Of a DNA stretch of 64,000 nt, positions 37,932-49,662 are shown in pieces. The stretch's first letter is position 1. Each line of letters starts with the position of its first letter. Source of the DNA: Arsenophonus sp052174455 (GTDB lineage: Bacteria; Pseudomonadota; Gammaproteobacteria; Enterobacterales; Enterobacteriaceae); the NCBI GenBank assembly GCA_052174455.1, contig JBQMRP010000004.1, positions 1 to 64,000 of the forward strand. Reading direction: 5' to 3'. The notes beneath the pieces were generated by a model. That model saw only the letters and a list, made by a program, of their open reading frames with translations. It had not been told where the DNA came from and made no database searches. Made by a program: the position numbers and the translations under genes.

Positions 37932-39473
37932 TTAATTAAATAGCTTGTTATGAAAAAAATCTTGCAAACGAAAACCAAAAACAAATAATGCAAAAAAATA
38001 ACTTATTACTCCAGCAAAAACTACCAATAACAACCGAGTGATCCGCATAAACATATCTCCATATTCCCACGGCGGCATAAAATTTAATACCAAAAACAAT
38101 ACTATTATCATAACAATTAAAGCAGCAATTAATTTAAGCAAAAATTTTCCCCAACCAACTAAGGGGACAAAAATTGCCTGACAACGTAATTTCCAATAAA
38201 GCATCAGAGCATTAAAACATGCCGCTAAGCTGATTGATAAGGCTAATCCAGCATGTTTCAGTGGACCAATAAAGGCAATGTTCATTAATTGTGTCAAAAT
38301 TAAAGTAATAATCGCGATTTTGACTGGTGTTTCAATATCTTGCCTTGAATAGAATCCTGGTGCTAATACCTTAACGATAATTAACCCCATTAAACCGATA
38401 CAATAGGCAATTAATGCCCATTGGGTCATTATTGCATCGTAGGCGGTAAAGCTGCCATATTGAAAAAGTGACACAATCAACGGTTGAGCTAAAATAGCCA
38501 ATGCAATACTACAAGGTAGTGCTAATAAAAAACAAAGCCGTAACCCCCAGTCCATTAAGCGCTGATATTCTTTATTATCACCGGTTGAGAAACTTTTTGC
38601 CAAAGAAGGTAATAAAATAGTACTAAGTGTCACCCCTAAAACACCGGTAGGGAGCTCCATCAATCGGTCAGCATAATACATCCATGAGATAGAGCCTGAT
38701 TGTAAAAATGAAGCAAAAATAATATTAATTATAAAAGAAAACTGGCTTAAAGAAACACCAATAATTGCCGGCCCCATTAACTTTATTACTCGTAACACAC
38801 CGCTATTACGAAAAGAAATGCGCGGTAAAACTAACATGCCAATTTTTTGTAAATAAGGTAATTGATACAACAACTGTAAAATACCGCCGACAAAAACCCC
38901 CCATGCTACTGCTATAATAGGCGGTTCACAATATGGCGCCAACAACAATACTGATATAATTATACTGATATTAAGTAAACTAGGTGCTAAAGCGGGAACA
39001 AAAAACCGGTTCCAAGTATTTAAAATAGCACCAACCAACGATACTAAAGAGATTAATAAAATATAAGGAAAAGTAATTCTTAATAAACGAACGGTTAAAT
39101 CAAACTTATCAGATATATCAATAAAACCTGGAGCTGTAATATAAATAATCCAAGGTGCCGCTAATATTCCAGATAATGTAACGATGGCCAAAATCAATGT
39201 CAATAAACCGGAAACATAAGCAATAAAAGTGCGAGTAGCTTCGTCACCTTTATGATTTTTGTATTCGGTAAGGATAGGAATAAATGTTTGCGAAAATGCA
39301 CCTTCGGCAAAAATTCGGCGTAAAAGATTTGGTAATCGAAAAGCAACAAAAAAAGCGTCTGTTGGCGCACCAGCACCAAAAAAACGCGCGATGATCACAT
39401 CACGAATAAATCCTAGCACTCTAGAAAACATAGTTATAGAACTTATCGCTGCTAACGATTTGAGTAGATTCAT
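37932..39473 (-). CDS. murJ: Lipid II flippase MurJ
   Basis: MurJ flips the peptidoglycan precursor lipid II across the inner membrane. The 513-residue protein matches the enteric length (about 511) and begins MNLLKSLAAISSITMFSRVLG, with the conserved RDVIIARFFGAGAPTDAFFVA and LPNLLRRIFAEGAFSQTFIP segments that include the arginines of the central cavity. About 14 hydrophobic segments run to the C terminus. It starts with ATG at 39473. Upstream lies a dead IS composite; downstream and convergent is tRNA-Val. In enterics murJ is close to mdtH-yceB, which also appear here. Confidence 0.97.
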   Translation of the reverse strand: MNLLKSLAAISSITMFSRVLGFIRDVIIARFFGAGAPTDAFFVAFRLPNLLRRIFAEGAFSQTFIPILTEYKNHKGDEATRTFIAYVSGLLTLILAIVTLSGILAAPWIIYITAPGFIDISDKFDLTVRLLRITFPYILLISLVSLVGAILNTWNRFFVPALAPSLLNISIIISVLLLAPYCEPPIIAVAWGVFVGGILQLLYQLPYLQKIGMLVLPRISFRNSGVLRVIKLMGPAIIGVSLSQFSFIINIIFASFLQSGSISWMYYADRLMELPTGVLGVTLSTILLPSLAKSFSTGDNKEYQRLMDWGLRLCFLLALPCSIALAILAQPLIVSLFQYGSFTAYDAIMTQWALIAYCIGLMGLIIVKVLAPGFYSRQDIETPVKIAIITLILTQLMNIAFIGPLKHAGLALSISLAACFNALMLYWKLRCQAIFVPLVGWGKFLLKLIAALIVMIIVLFLVLNFMPPWEYGDMFMRITRLLLVVFAGVISYFFALFVFGFRLQDFFHNKLFN

Positions 39474-39819
39474 ATAATATCTTTATTAAGGGCAGTTATA
39501 ATAAAATTAATAAAGTGTATCATCGAGTCGCAATCACCACCATGAGTTAAAATAACTATTTTTGCTAAATTAGCAGATAAAATCTGTTATTATTATTCTG
39601 GTTTTATTTATAAATTTATTCTTATTATTTTTTGGATCAAAAACATTAAAATATGATTCCTATTCATTTATTATGATCCCTATTTATCTATATTTATAAA
39701 TAATCTTTCATATATTTATCTAGTTTAAAACGTATACCCGTTTTGTCTCATATTATTATATAGAGCTCCTCGTATAACCTTAATCATGATTATATAATTC
39801 TGAGGCATGTAAGTTGAAG
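39474..39819. other. Spacer upstream of murJ
   Basis: AT-rich, no gene. It presumably contains the murJ promoter. Nothing distinctive. Confidence 0.4.
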
Positions 39820-41795
39820 AAAATATTATGATGATGACGCTCCATCGTCAGATAACTCCAATACCTAAAATTAATCCTGCTTTTCAGAAAAGTAAAGAAC
39901 CTATGTCTACTATAAGCTAAGAGCTATAGCATTTACCCTTGCTAAGGGTAAAGCAAAATCCTGATGTTGATGATTAGCTATCATGACAAAGATTATTGCT
40001 TTGCTAGCAGAGCAGTTTATAGCCAACTCTATATTTAATTGTTGTAGTTCAAACAATCTTCTCTAGACTCGATAATTTCGATAAATAAACAATCGTCCAC
40101 GATGGAATCTATTTAGTCCATCCTTTAATCAGCTGATATGAATTTTTAGATTTTAAATATGAAATTACTTACAAATGATCTCTGATTATCTAACCTTATC
40201 TAGGTAATAGTGACTAATTTCATACTTGTCTGGAAATGTTTCGTACAATTTTGTTCCATCCAAGTAAAAGATGGAGTCTTTATTAAAAATTAGCTCAAAA
40301 AAAAACGGCTAAGATATTCTATATTAAACTCTTTAAGAATCTCATCGCTCAAATAATTCTGTCGATTTCTAGGGATTAATACCGCAATTTATTCTTTTCT
40401 TTTATCTCTTCCTATCTCTAATTTTTTATCTTTGCTATATGTTAGATATAACAATTCTCTTTAAAGGATTCAGGAAAAATCTTTCATTAACTTCAATAAT
40501 ACCACTTAGTACATTTAAGTTAATTATCGTCACTGATATAAAAAACAGTGAGATCATCTAATCACTGTTTTAAATCAATGTTTGTTTGTTTTGCTGATTT
40601 TTGTAAAGTCAAGATATTCAACATATATCGCAGATAACTAAAAACATTTATTTTTCTGATATAGTTTTGCAAAAAAGACTTCTAATAAGATTGTTAAATC
40701 TTTTCCTATAATCAGAGATTTTGTAACAAAATTTCTGTAACCATAATGAATGTCCGGTTTCTATAACTGGAAATATGTTCATTATAATAATATAGCATCA
40801 TAAACTAGATGAGTTGATTCAATATATGAATCTAATAATCCAATAGATTATCGCTGAGCTAATTAGGTATCAATAAGATACAACACTCTCCTGGTAGAAG
40901 GAGAGTAAGAAAAAAGTTTATTTGATCTGTATAACTATTTGCTTTTTCATGGCAACCGCTATAGCGAAAATTCTTCATACAATTATAAGAAATTTCTACT
41001 AACTATCTTTACAGAGACAACTTGATAATCACAGGAATATCCAGATCGTTTGTCAACAACTCTGTCGACCACTTAAGAAGTTGTAGTCGTCTTCCTACAA
41101 AAATCTTTTCACTCTCTCTACGATCTACTAGCAGTCGTACGTAAATTCTTAAATCCCGTTTGTATCTCAATTTAGTCTAGATCACTGTTTATACAGACTC
41201 AGATAGGGTGGGGAGTTTTTCGTGAAATGAGGTAGAGAACATTAAAGGCAAAACATAAAACATTTAAAAGATATGAACTACGTATCTGCACGCACATAAA
41301 TACGAAATATCTTTCGCAAGTCCCAAAATGAAACTTCACGACATTATCTTTTCGTAGGTATAAGTTGCGAAACTTAATAGATTTTTATCCATCTTTACAA
41401 GACTAAATATCGTGGTTAACGGTTGATGATTATTGTGTTACCTTAATCAAGCATCTTACATAATTATCTATCGGGTATTTACAGATTATCTTTTTAGTCT
41501 ATGAAAACGTTTATTCACCGAAAAAAATGAATTCACTGATTTACATACAGAACATAGTATCGAATACCGACTTTAGCCCATCGATGCATCTATAAATAAC
41601 ATGGTAGAAAGATTTATAATAGGCACATGAGAGAGAATACAAATCCATCATTTCAATTCTTCTAAGAAGAAGAATACTCTACATTAATATATTTGACTAT
41701 CAATCATAGGTTATCCAAATCAGCATTTGATACTGAAATAAAACCTTCATTGCAATCTTTGCAAGATTAATTTAAAGTTAAATCTGAATTATTTA
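39820..41795 (+). mobile_element. Decayed IS481-family element carrying an inverted IS1595-like element (composite 2)
   Basis: The 5' piece begins atgatgatgacgctccatcg (MMMTLHRQITPIPKI-like) at 39828. The minus-strand IS1595-like insert fills about 39975-41030. The 3' IS481 piece (41060-41795) retains traces of the integrase core (iTDNxxxF and VERFx regions) in broken frames. The same insertion point is seen in composites 1 and 3. A private hairpin sits at 39932-39952. The right end interrupts mdtH. Confidence 0.65.
39932..39952. repeat. Perfect inverted repeat, 9-base arms, 3-base loop
   Basis: tttaccctt, gct, aagggtaaa. The two sister composites have non-palindromic sequence here (tttactgttgctaaaggg and tatcgttactaaatgg). 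Confidence 0.75.
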
Positions 41796-41799
41796 AAAA

Positions 41800-42560
41800 A
41801 AATCATGCTATCTTCCGGAAAGCAACATTTAATCATTAAACTGACTAAACCACATGAACGACGTCGATTTTATTCATTATTTTTAGCAAAACAGTACCGT
41901 ATTGTTCTCGGTACTTTACTTAGTAGTTTTCTTTTATGTATAATTTTAGTTTGTTTATTTATTTATTTATTTGACAAATATAATAATTTTCATTATCTCC
42001 GGCATTTCAAACGTTTGACTGTTACCTGTTTATCGTATCTTAACTACCTTAATATCAACTTGCACTAGTACAACTAAAGTTTTTCACGATTATCTCTTTT
42101 TAAAAAAGATTTTACTCTGACCACTTGTATCATTGTATACGTAGAAGTTATGTCAATATTTCTAATTTTCGTTAATAAAACAACAGACTCACCAACTGCT
42201 ATTAAATGAATGTAGCCATTGAAACAATTGTCTCATTAATCTAACTTACTGCCATTATTTGTTGAAGTGAAAGCATTTTCGCTTTGAAGAATTGTTGATG
42301 ACAAGTTTACTTCTAATGATCCTAGCTATACATGTTCCCCATTAGTTTTACCTATTCACTAACATCATTTTTCGCCTGATCAGTCTGTTTTTAACTACCC
42401 ATCAGTGCTTGAGCAGATATGTGAAATATTAAGCGCCTTATAACTAGCAGATTCTCATAGCTCTCGCTATAGTTATATAAGTTTTAAGCAATCAGGTCAC
42501 TACTTTAAGTAGTGCACTTTACTATTATATATGATAACTGTCTATATAATATTCGACATT
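41800..42560 (+). pseudogene. mdtH: mdtH pseudogene (MFS multidrug efflux pump), 5' end lost to an IS
   Basis: An 87-codon frame from 41805 reads GKQHLIIKLTKPHERRRFYS, matching [20 protein letters not shown] in the middle of enteric MdtH, then a membrane helix (LLSSFLLCIILVCLFIYLF). Further on, in other frames, VMSIFLIFVNKTTDSPTAIK and AIETIVSL match [31 protein letters not shown]. About the first 120 codons are missing at the junction with the IS composite. Frameshifts and stops follow. Position just before yceB agrees with the enteric mdtH-grxB-yceB order; grxB is not visible. Confidence 0.8.
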
Positions 42561-42718
42561 AGTGTAATTTACTGACACTGCCTTGACATCTGTTAATCTT
42601 ACAAGATTAACAACCTTATTAGTTTTATACCGATAATTTAATCAGAAAAAAATTATGATTTATAATGATGAATAGTTGGATGCAATCCAACTATCAAAAT
42701 ACAGGAAAAAAATAAAAT

Positions 42719-43279
42719 ATGAAGCACTTTTTTATAGGAACACTATTATTACTATGCGGAGTGATAGCTGGATGCAATCAATTAACCGAATTTAGTATTA
42801 GTGAAGATAAAATTAATTACTATCTCGCCAAACATACCCACTATAATAAAAAAATAGGCGTTACTGGACTTGCTAATACCAGTATCGATCTAGCTAATCT
42901 TTCTACTCAAATAGGTCGGATTGAGCCAAATAAAATTACCTTAACAGGAGTAGCTAAAATTAAGATTAAAACACTATTAGGCTCAACGCATGCAGAAGTC
43001 TCTTTAGCTATTACTTCACTACCCTATTTTGACATAACTTCTGGTGCTATCTATTTAAAAGAATTAATAATTTCTGATAATAAAATTATACCAGAAAAAA
43101 TAACCTCAACTATCGCTCCAATAATTCCTATTCTTAATAAATCATTAAAATCCTATTTTGAAAAAAATCCTGTGTATTTATTACAACCAGAAAAAAATAA
43201 AGCAGAAGCATTAGCTAAAAAAATAATTAAAGGATTTGAAGTTAAACCAGGTAAGTTAGTTATTTCATTAGTAGAATAA
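42719..43279 (+). CDS. yceB: YceB-like lipoprotein (DUF1439)
   Basis: A 186-residue predicted lipoprotein of the YceB/DUF1439 family. Residues 1-18 form a lipoprotein signal with lipobox IAGC and the lipidated cysteine C19. The rest (SEDKINYYLAKH ... IGRIEPNKITLTGVAKIKI ... YLLQPEKNKAEALAKKIIKGFEVKPGKL) has the spacing of the enteric protein. Function in the family is poorly known; a lipid-binding fold has been suggested. The frame is intact, with a possible ribosome site acaggaaa upstream. Its retention is odd because lolB, needed to place lipoproteins in the outer membrane, is broken in this window. Confidence 0.9.
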   Translation: MKHFFIGTLLLLCGVIAGCNQLTEFSISEDKINYYLAKHTHYNKKIGVTGLANTSIDLANLSTQIGRIEPNKITLTGVAKIKIKTLLGSTHAEVSLAITSLPYFDITSGAIYLKELIISDNKIIPEKITSTIAPIIPILNKSLKSYFEKNPVYLLQPEKNKAEALAKKIIKGFEVKPGKLVISLVE

Positions 43280-44146
43280 ATAAATTAGCAACAATTAATG
43301 AGCCAATAGGCTGTAATAAATACATATACTTGCTTGTTAGATTTTCATGGAAGCTAATAACTATAATAACTAATTGACAGTCAACTCTTCGCGTAAGATA
43401 AATAAAGCTTTACGCATTATCATACTTTAGTAGTATACTAGTTACTAACTGCATTGGGTTTTACCACTTGCTTAAAAAGAATTTACTCACAGATAAAATA
43501 AAGTGATCAAATAACTGAATTTATATTAATAGCGCATCTTGCTCTAAACTATCTTTCAATCAAGATTCTGTCAATAACAAAGAATCAAAAAAACAATCAC
43601 CGTTTCTACTAATAACAGTATTAAATTTTTCACTAAAAATTGATTAACTGCTATTTCTGATAATATTTCACTATATTAACTGATACTGTTAGCAACACAG
43701 TTAAAGATAGGATCAAAGAAATAATTAATTAAACCTTTAATCAATAACGCTAAAAATCTTAGCTACTAGCAAGTAATTTTACGTTAATAATTCATTTTGT
43801 TATAAAGGTCAAGACAATTTGACTTGATTTTTAATAATTAATCAAATAAAAATTTAGTTAAATGATTTTTTGGAAAACAATTAAATTGTATTTCTAAATT
43901 CAGTTTTTTCAGAAAATTCATTCATTATTATTTCTAACTTATGTTATCTATTTAATAATTTTATTTACTAGTAATTAGTATAAGATACTAATGGTAATAT
44001 CGAATATATCTTCAAAAAATTATTCTTTTATTTATACTGTTAATTAGAAAGAGAGAAAACCTGCAATATATTATTAATGTTTAGTCTTCTTTTTCCTATA
44101 AGGGGATCCCATAATTTTAATATAATACTAAATTAGCATAATTATC
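43280..44146. other. Spacer between yceB and tRNA-Ser
   Basis: About 870 bases, no recognised gene. Enteric synteny would place pyrC after yceB, but I could not find pyrC motifs. Confidence 0.45.
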
Positions 44147-44235
44147 GGTGAGGTGTCCGAGTGGTGAAGGAGCACACCTGGAAAGTGTGTATATGTGAAA
44201 ACATATCGAGGGTTCGAATCCCTCCCTCGCCGCCA
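44147..44235 (+). tRNA. tRNA-Ser (GGA anticodon)
   Basis: An 89-base type II tRNA with encoded CCA. The acceptor GGTGAGG/CCTCGCC pairs with one G-U, the anticodon stem-loop CACAC-CTGGAAA-GTGTG gives anticodon GGA, the long variable arm is atatgt-gaaa-acatat, and the T-arm is GAGGG-TTCGAAT-CCCTC. It is close to enteric serW/serX. A 98-codon frame running through it is not a gene. Confidence 0.97.
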
Positions 44236-44309
44236 TATAAAATGTATTCCAGAAACCATTTAATTACTTACAAATTTATACTGCAGAATTTAAGCCTGAT
44301 CACTAAACT

Positions 44310-45720
44310 GGCGTTATGTTTATTTATGATGCATGCGATTTTATCGATGTTAATGTATCCTTCTCTGATTGATTTTATAGATTATTTCAATAAAAGAGAA
44401 ATGATATTCCATAAAAATTTACCATACAGATATCCGGAAAATGAGATATTACTCTGATCGATTACATTAGCTAATTCGTAATAGTGACAGAGACAACAAA
44501 TAGACACCGTTATTGAGGCGTGGCTTGAAAGTATGATTGCAACAACATACTCAATGCCGCCTTATCAACAGGCGTTAATCCATCATCTATAATAGTTATT
44601 TTACGTACCGAATCACATAGACTAGTATTAGGGATGTTGAGATTAAAATGACTAAAATCAGTGGATTGAAGCGGCAATAGGATATCCTTCAATAGCTCAT
44701 TAATGCCTTATCTGAAACGTATAAAATCGATAAAGAATTTCAACCATAGATCGTACTTAGTAGCACATCTCCACTAGTGATTTTTACGAAGCTGTAGTTA
44801 CTTCTCGATGAGAGAGTACATGATATCTCTGCTAATTAAATTAACAGACTGAGACAACGATAGATTAAAGAGTATAGATAATGATAGCTGTGTAATGTAA
44901 ACGATATAGATTGTTTTTATTTTTCTAGAAAAAAAGCATATTCCGTTCTATTAAACAAACTAATTACTTTTTCCTGCTGCTTCATTATTAGCGATACTAC
45001 ATGGATGGCAAGAAGTTCATTGCGATTAAATATAGTTATTAAGAGTTAAAACGCACTGGTGATCGAATTTCTCAATAGCCTGGAAGCCGCAGGACTTAAC
45101 CGTATCTCTCAAGGATTGGAAAAGGGGGCCATGGTGCTTAAGTTTCTGGAATGAAATGAGCAAAGATATCCCGGATATATAGCAACAACCCTATTGTGGT
45201 GAACTAGCTACACAAAATAGATAATATGTTAACGATTCCACCCCTAAAAGCATGAAACACCGAAAGTTAAGAGTAAACTGCCAGAAATCTGGCTAATAGA
45301 AAATTGTGATGCCACTAATAAAGACTTTTCTGTTTATTAGCAAGATTTTTAATGAAGTATACTGTAGTGATGAAGAGGTTAAAGAAAGATCGAAAAAAGA
45401 ACAGCTAGAGCATTCTATGCTTTCCAATTAACGCACTGAGTGTCAATAAAAATAACGAATCTAGATTGAATCTAATTTTATGATAGTGAATCTATGAAGC
45501 CGATGTGTTAAGTAATATGGTTTAAGAAAAATAACTATTTTAATGATATCTTAGTTGCTATAGGCTGCTAAGAAAAGCTTGTAACGGGCTAATGAAATTA
45601 GCCTTGCTTTACGCTATTAGTAAACAAGGTTCAATTAAGAATTGATAACAGATTTATGAAGCATTATAGTAGAACCTTAGCCTATGCCATAGGACCGTAT
45701 TTAGTAATAACTCGCAAACT
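44310..45720 (+). mobile_element. Decayed IS256-family element (copy G)
   Basis: One of the more readable copies: at 45000-45240 the frames give HGWQEVHCD (compare DGxKELV), WKPQDLTVSLKDW (compare LKARGLTLSPKLA), SFWNEMSKDIPD (compare GFWNALKEIFPA) and GELATQN (compare VHKTANVLN), separated by stops. It matches the other copies over its full length. Confidence 0.75.
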
Positions 45721-46129
45721 AGCAGAAATATTGATATAAAGGATTCATTCTTAAATAAACTATTTGCACACCAATCTGACGCAAATAATGTCAAATTACA
45801 AGCATTGTAGCGAAAATACGATGATAATAATATTTTTAATGTAAAATAGATCATTTCTTCAATCATTTCACATGCTCAATTAATTCTAATGATAACAAAC
45901 GCTATACATATCAAACTTTGGAAATTACACTACCATCATTAATATGTAATGAATCTAATGTCATACCATCAACACAGTTGTATGAATAACACGAGATATT
46001 GTTTGCAGATTTTATTTAATTATTTCATTTAGCAGCAGGTTAACAATTGAATGAACATTAATATTTAATCCCTTATTGTATGCAATTTTAGTAATTTTAT
46101 AGATTGGAAAATCTCGTTATCTCCGATTA
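45721..46129. other. AT-rich spacer without recognisable gene
   Basis: About 400 bases between two dead IS elements. The 70-codon minus-strand frame at 45654-45866 overlaps the IS256 tail and has no recognisable features. Confidence 0.45.
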
Positions 46130-49100
46130 ATATTTTTTAGGGTTTTATTATTGAACGTTTATAAACAGCTATATGTTAACAAAAGTTATTAATAAAAATC
46201 TCTTACACTGTAATAAGGATTTTTGCTACAGAGATTGTCATGAAAAAGTAAACAATCATACAGATCAAAGAGATTTTTCCTCACTTTATTCCAAGATAAA
46301 GTTGGATCTCATTAGTTGGATTAATGATAATCTATCAAGTCATCTCGATTTATGTATCAAAGCAATTTATTTCACTTTATCCTACCCATGTTATCACAGT
46401 AAGGATATTATCTATTAAGGATATTCATTAATATTATAAGGATATCATTGGCAAAATCCCAGATTATAGAAAAACACTCAACAATCGTACTAGAGAAGTC
46501 TGCTGGCAAAACTGCATCACAAAATATAAATGGTTTAGTTATCTTAGATGTATGATGAATACTTGACTATACTGAAATCAGAAAAATAAATAGGGGTTCA
46601 TTTAAAATGAACGTTTAGATTACATTATTACTTCCTTGCGCTTCAGAATCGAGAGCCAATATAAATGCAGCAAAGATATTTATTAAAATCGACGAAACAT
46701 TTTTCCTGAATCTTTTAAAGGTAACCATTATATTCCACATAGAAAAGGTAAAAACGCGGGAGAGAAGAAGAGATAACAGGAAAGAACAAATATTCTCGAT
46801 CTTAATCGATCGAAATCAAGAGAGGTTATATAAGCAATGAGATTCATAATAGTTAAAAATTAAATATCTCTTATAAGAAGAGATCAAAAAAACCATACTT
46901 ATTAATAAAAGCAAATAGGAATTGATTTACTGGATATATTATAAATTAAAATTTCATCAGAATATTTATTCTTATCTAATGCGCTAATTTTAGCGATATT
47001 AATCCTAGGTTTAAATTAAAAACTCTCATTTTTTCTATTTTATTCATTATTTTTAATAATAATTCTGTTATTTATTTACTAAGTTGAGCATCGGTAAAAA
47101 TAACATGTTGCCATATAGAATACATTTACATAGATCTGTGCAGTAGGAATTCCTTTAATCAGAAGGACAAGCTAGGTTTTTATTAATTGTCATCTTCAGC
47201 GCTTTATACAACTTCGGTAACAGTGTACCTCATTTACGATTTAATAAAAACTATAATAACATAGCAAGTTAAATTCCATTATCGGAATAAGGCTATATAA
47301 TATAGCGCTCGATTATCTTTTCCTACTTCAAGGTCTTCTGGTAATATTGTTTAGTCTGGTATCATAATAATGATGTACAACACTTATCTCCTTGAGTAAT
47401 GTCCTACTTTTTAGGCAGATACCAGTAGACACTTAAAGTAGCATCCGAGGGTGTTTCACGCTATCGACAAAGAGATCTCCTTTCGTCTTTTTAACAAAAT
47501 GCACTTTCCAGCAGCGTCTATAACCTTTACATCAGATAAACGCTGCCACTATTTTTTAGTGCAGATATTCCTATATCAAAAAAAACACTGGGATTTATCA
47601 GATCATAGTTATTACGCAGCAGCCGAATGACAGCGCTTCGCTAGATTTTTCCGAACACTCTTTTTTTTAAAGAACAACTCAACGCCATACAGCATATTTA
47701 ATCTACAGAGTGTTACTGGTAAAAGAAACATAAACATACGAATGTTGATTGAGTTGTTGACTATGAATGCGAAAAGCCAAGAAGATATCAATTTCGATAT
47801 CATATTTTCGTACCCACTGCGGAATAAATTCGTGTGGCGTGAGAAACAGAAATCTGAGTAGCGTTTAATTTTTATTAAAAAAGACCAAATAAGATGAGGC
47901 ATAGTAAAAGTAATCTGTTAATAGTTTTAGTTTGTAAAATATAAATCTACTATTCTCTAACCATTGCTCGGTAGCTTTGAATTTGTATGAACTGCAAGCT
48001 TTTAATATAACAACAGCTATAGCAGAAAAACAGCGCGGCAGGAATCATTCGAGAGATGCGTAGCAATAGCAACCAAATAGAAGACCTATGTAGGCGCACA
48101 AATGTTGCAAATAAGGATATACGCTCTAGAGATGGAGGCGTCCAAAAACTAATTCTTTCAACGTGTTTTTAAGAAATTTATTACACAACCGAAATTAATG
48201 ATGAAAAGCAATTTATGAGGATGTGGATAATGTTGAAGTAAACTAATCTATGGTCTCTTTCTGCTAGTAAAGCAGAAATGATTATCCTGTATAGATTCGC
48301 ATTCATTAAATCTTATCTACCCAGCTATCTTCCCTTTTGTCCTAGGAGTAAAGGGGACTGAGGGGTTATTCCTAATTCTCTATAGGTTATGAATTCATCT
48401 CAAGAATACTTTCATTAATTCCCCCTCAATACATTTGTATTCAGCATCATCGGATTTGCCCTGGTCCCCAGCGGGGTTGCTCAAAAACAGGATCATCGTA
48501 AGTAAAGGCAAATAATACTTGTGTATCTAAAAAAATTGAGGACTGAATCGGATGAATTTCTATATAGCTTCCTTTGTAGTGTCATAAAAAATTCAGTTGG
48601 TCTATCAACATTAATTTCAGTAGGAAGACCAAAGAGTTTTGATAATCAGGCAGTATAACGCATGAATTGCATGTTATTTTTCTGATTTACTAGTTTATGC
48701 TTTTTTGGATATTTATCCAGAGCTATCTAGTTTAATCTTGAAAAATTAACATATGCAAAGTATAAATAGTACTTAGATATGAATTTTCTAGAAATAGCGT
48801 AGCTGCCGCTCTTCGCACTATAGCAAGAATTACATTCAATAGTTTAATGCAAGAAAGTATCAGCCGCTTTCTTAAGCTGATCATTGATAAAGAGCTTATC
48901 CTTTTTACTCGAATTGAGTTAAATAGTATAAAACCTTTACCAGAGAGCATTGAGGATGAAATTATTCACCATAGTCTGATATAATTATATCATCATAGTA
49001 TTATTAATAATAAATTCCACATTTAAAATATAAACAATTATATCAGCCGATTAATAATCAGACTAAGTAAATTCCATAGTATGGAATTATTTTATTTACG

Positions 49101-49210
49101 AAATATCTTGTCTGGAAGTAGATTTTTGAAACTAAAATAATTAAAATATAGATGTGGTTATAAATTTTTCTGTGAACAAAGCAACAACTTTTGCCTACAT
49201 AGCCTTGTAA
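46130..49210 (+). mobile_element. Decayed IS1595-like element split by an IS91-like element
   Basis: The plus-strand IS1595-type halves are 46130-46930 (an 81-codon scrap with CHEKVNNHTDQRDF, and IKIDETFFLNLLK near 46690) and 48840-49210 (gattaataatcagactaagtaaattccatag to ttgcctacatagcc). Between them lies an IS91-like copy. No functional frame. The uninterrupted arrangement can be seen by comparison with 35210-35800. Confidence 0.6.
46930..48835 (-). mobile_element. Decayed IS91-family element (copy 2)
   Basis: Aligns with 11920-13690 in the same orientation and with the reverse complement of 35820-37470. The place matching the IS91 HxHxxxT region lies near 47730-47790. Frames on either strand here (47612-47902, 48732-48950) are decayed or antisense scraps. 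Confidence 0.55.
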
Positions 49211-49662
49211 AACCCGATTTTAATCAAATTTTATATCCTTGCTATTGATATTTTATCAATATATTTTTACCAGTTGAGAGCACAAATTTAACTGAGTTCA
49301 TGTTCCAAAATAAAGTCCAATAATATTAAGTTATTTAATTCTTATTGATATAACGCTTTTAGGATAGAAACCTCAGAATAAATATTTTTATAACTTGAAA
49401 ATAAGATAGATATTGTTGAATACGATTAATTTATTTTACTTTTTATGCAACCTATTACTGAATAGAAAATTTCTTCTGCTTTTCCTATCAAAAAATAGAT
49501 AATCTTATAAAGATATAGCAAATACACATCCAAAGGATCCGTCACGATTTAAATAGTTAAAAGCAACATGTAAACTGATTTTATCATTTTCTTCATTTAT
49601 AGTGTTATTGAAGATCAGATCAAAAGATAATAATAACATTATTTAACTACACAAAATAGCAA
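49211..49662. other. Spacer downstream of kdsA
   Basis: About 450 bases of AT-rich DNA. No gene or clear terminator seen. Confidence 0.45.

Noticed and set aside
43280..44146. pyrC remnant after yceB, expected by synteny
   Set aside because: I could not find dihydroorotase motifs in any frame, so I leave the stretch unassigned.
44161..44457. 98-codon frame after the composite region
   Set aside because: Its first part is the tRNA-Ser gene and the rest is the head of IS256 copy G.
46173..46418. 81-codon frame (MLTKVINKNLLHC...) that could be a small gene
   Set aside because: It matches the start of the IS1595-like elements (CHEKVNNHTDQ region also found reversed at about 4660, 40930 and 58800). 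It is transposase debris.
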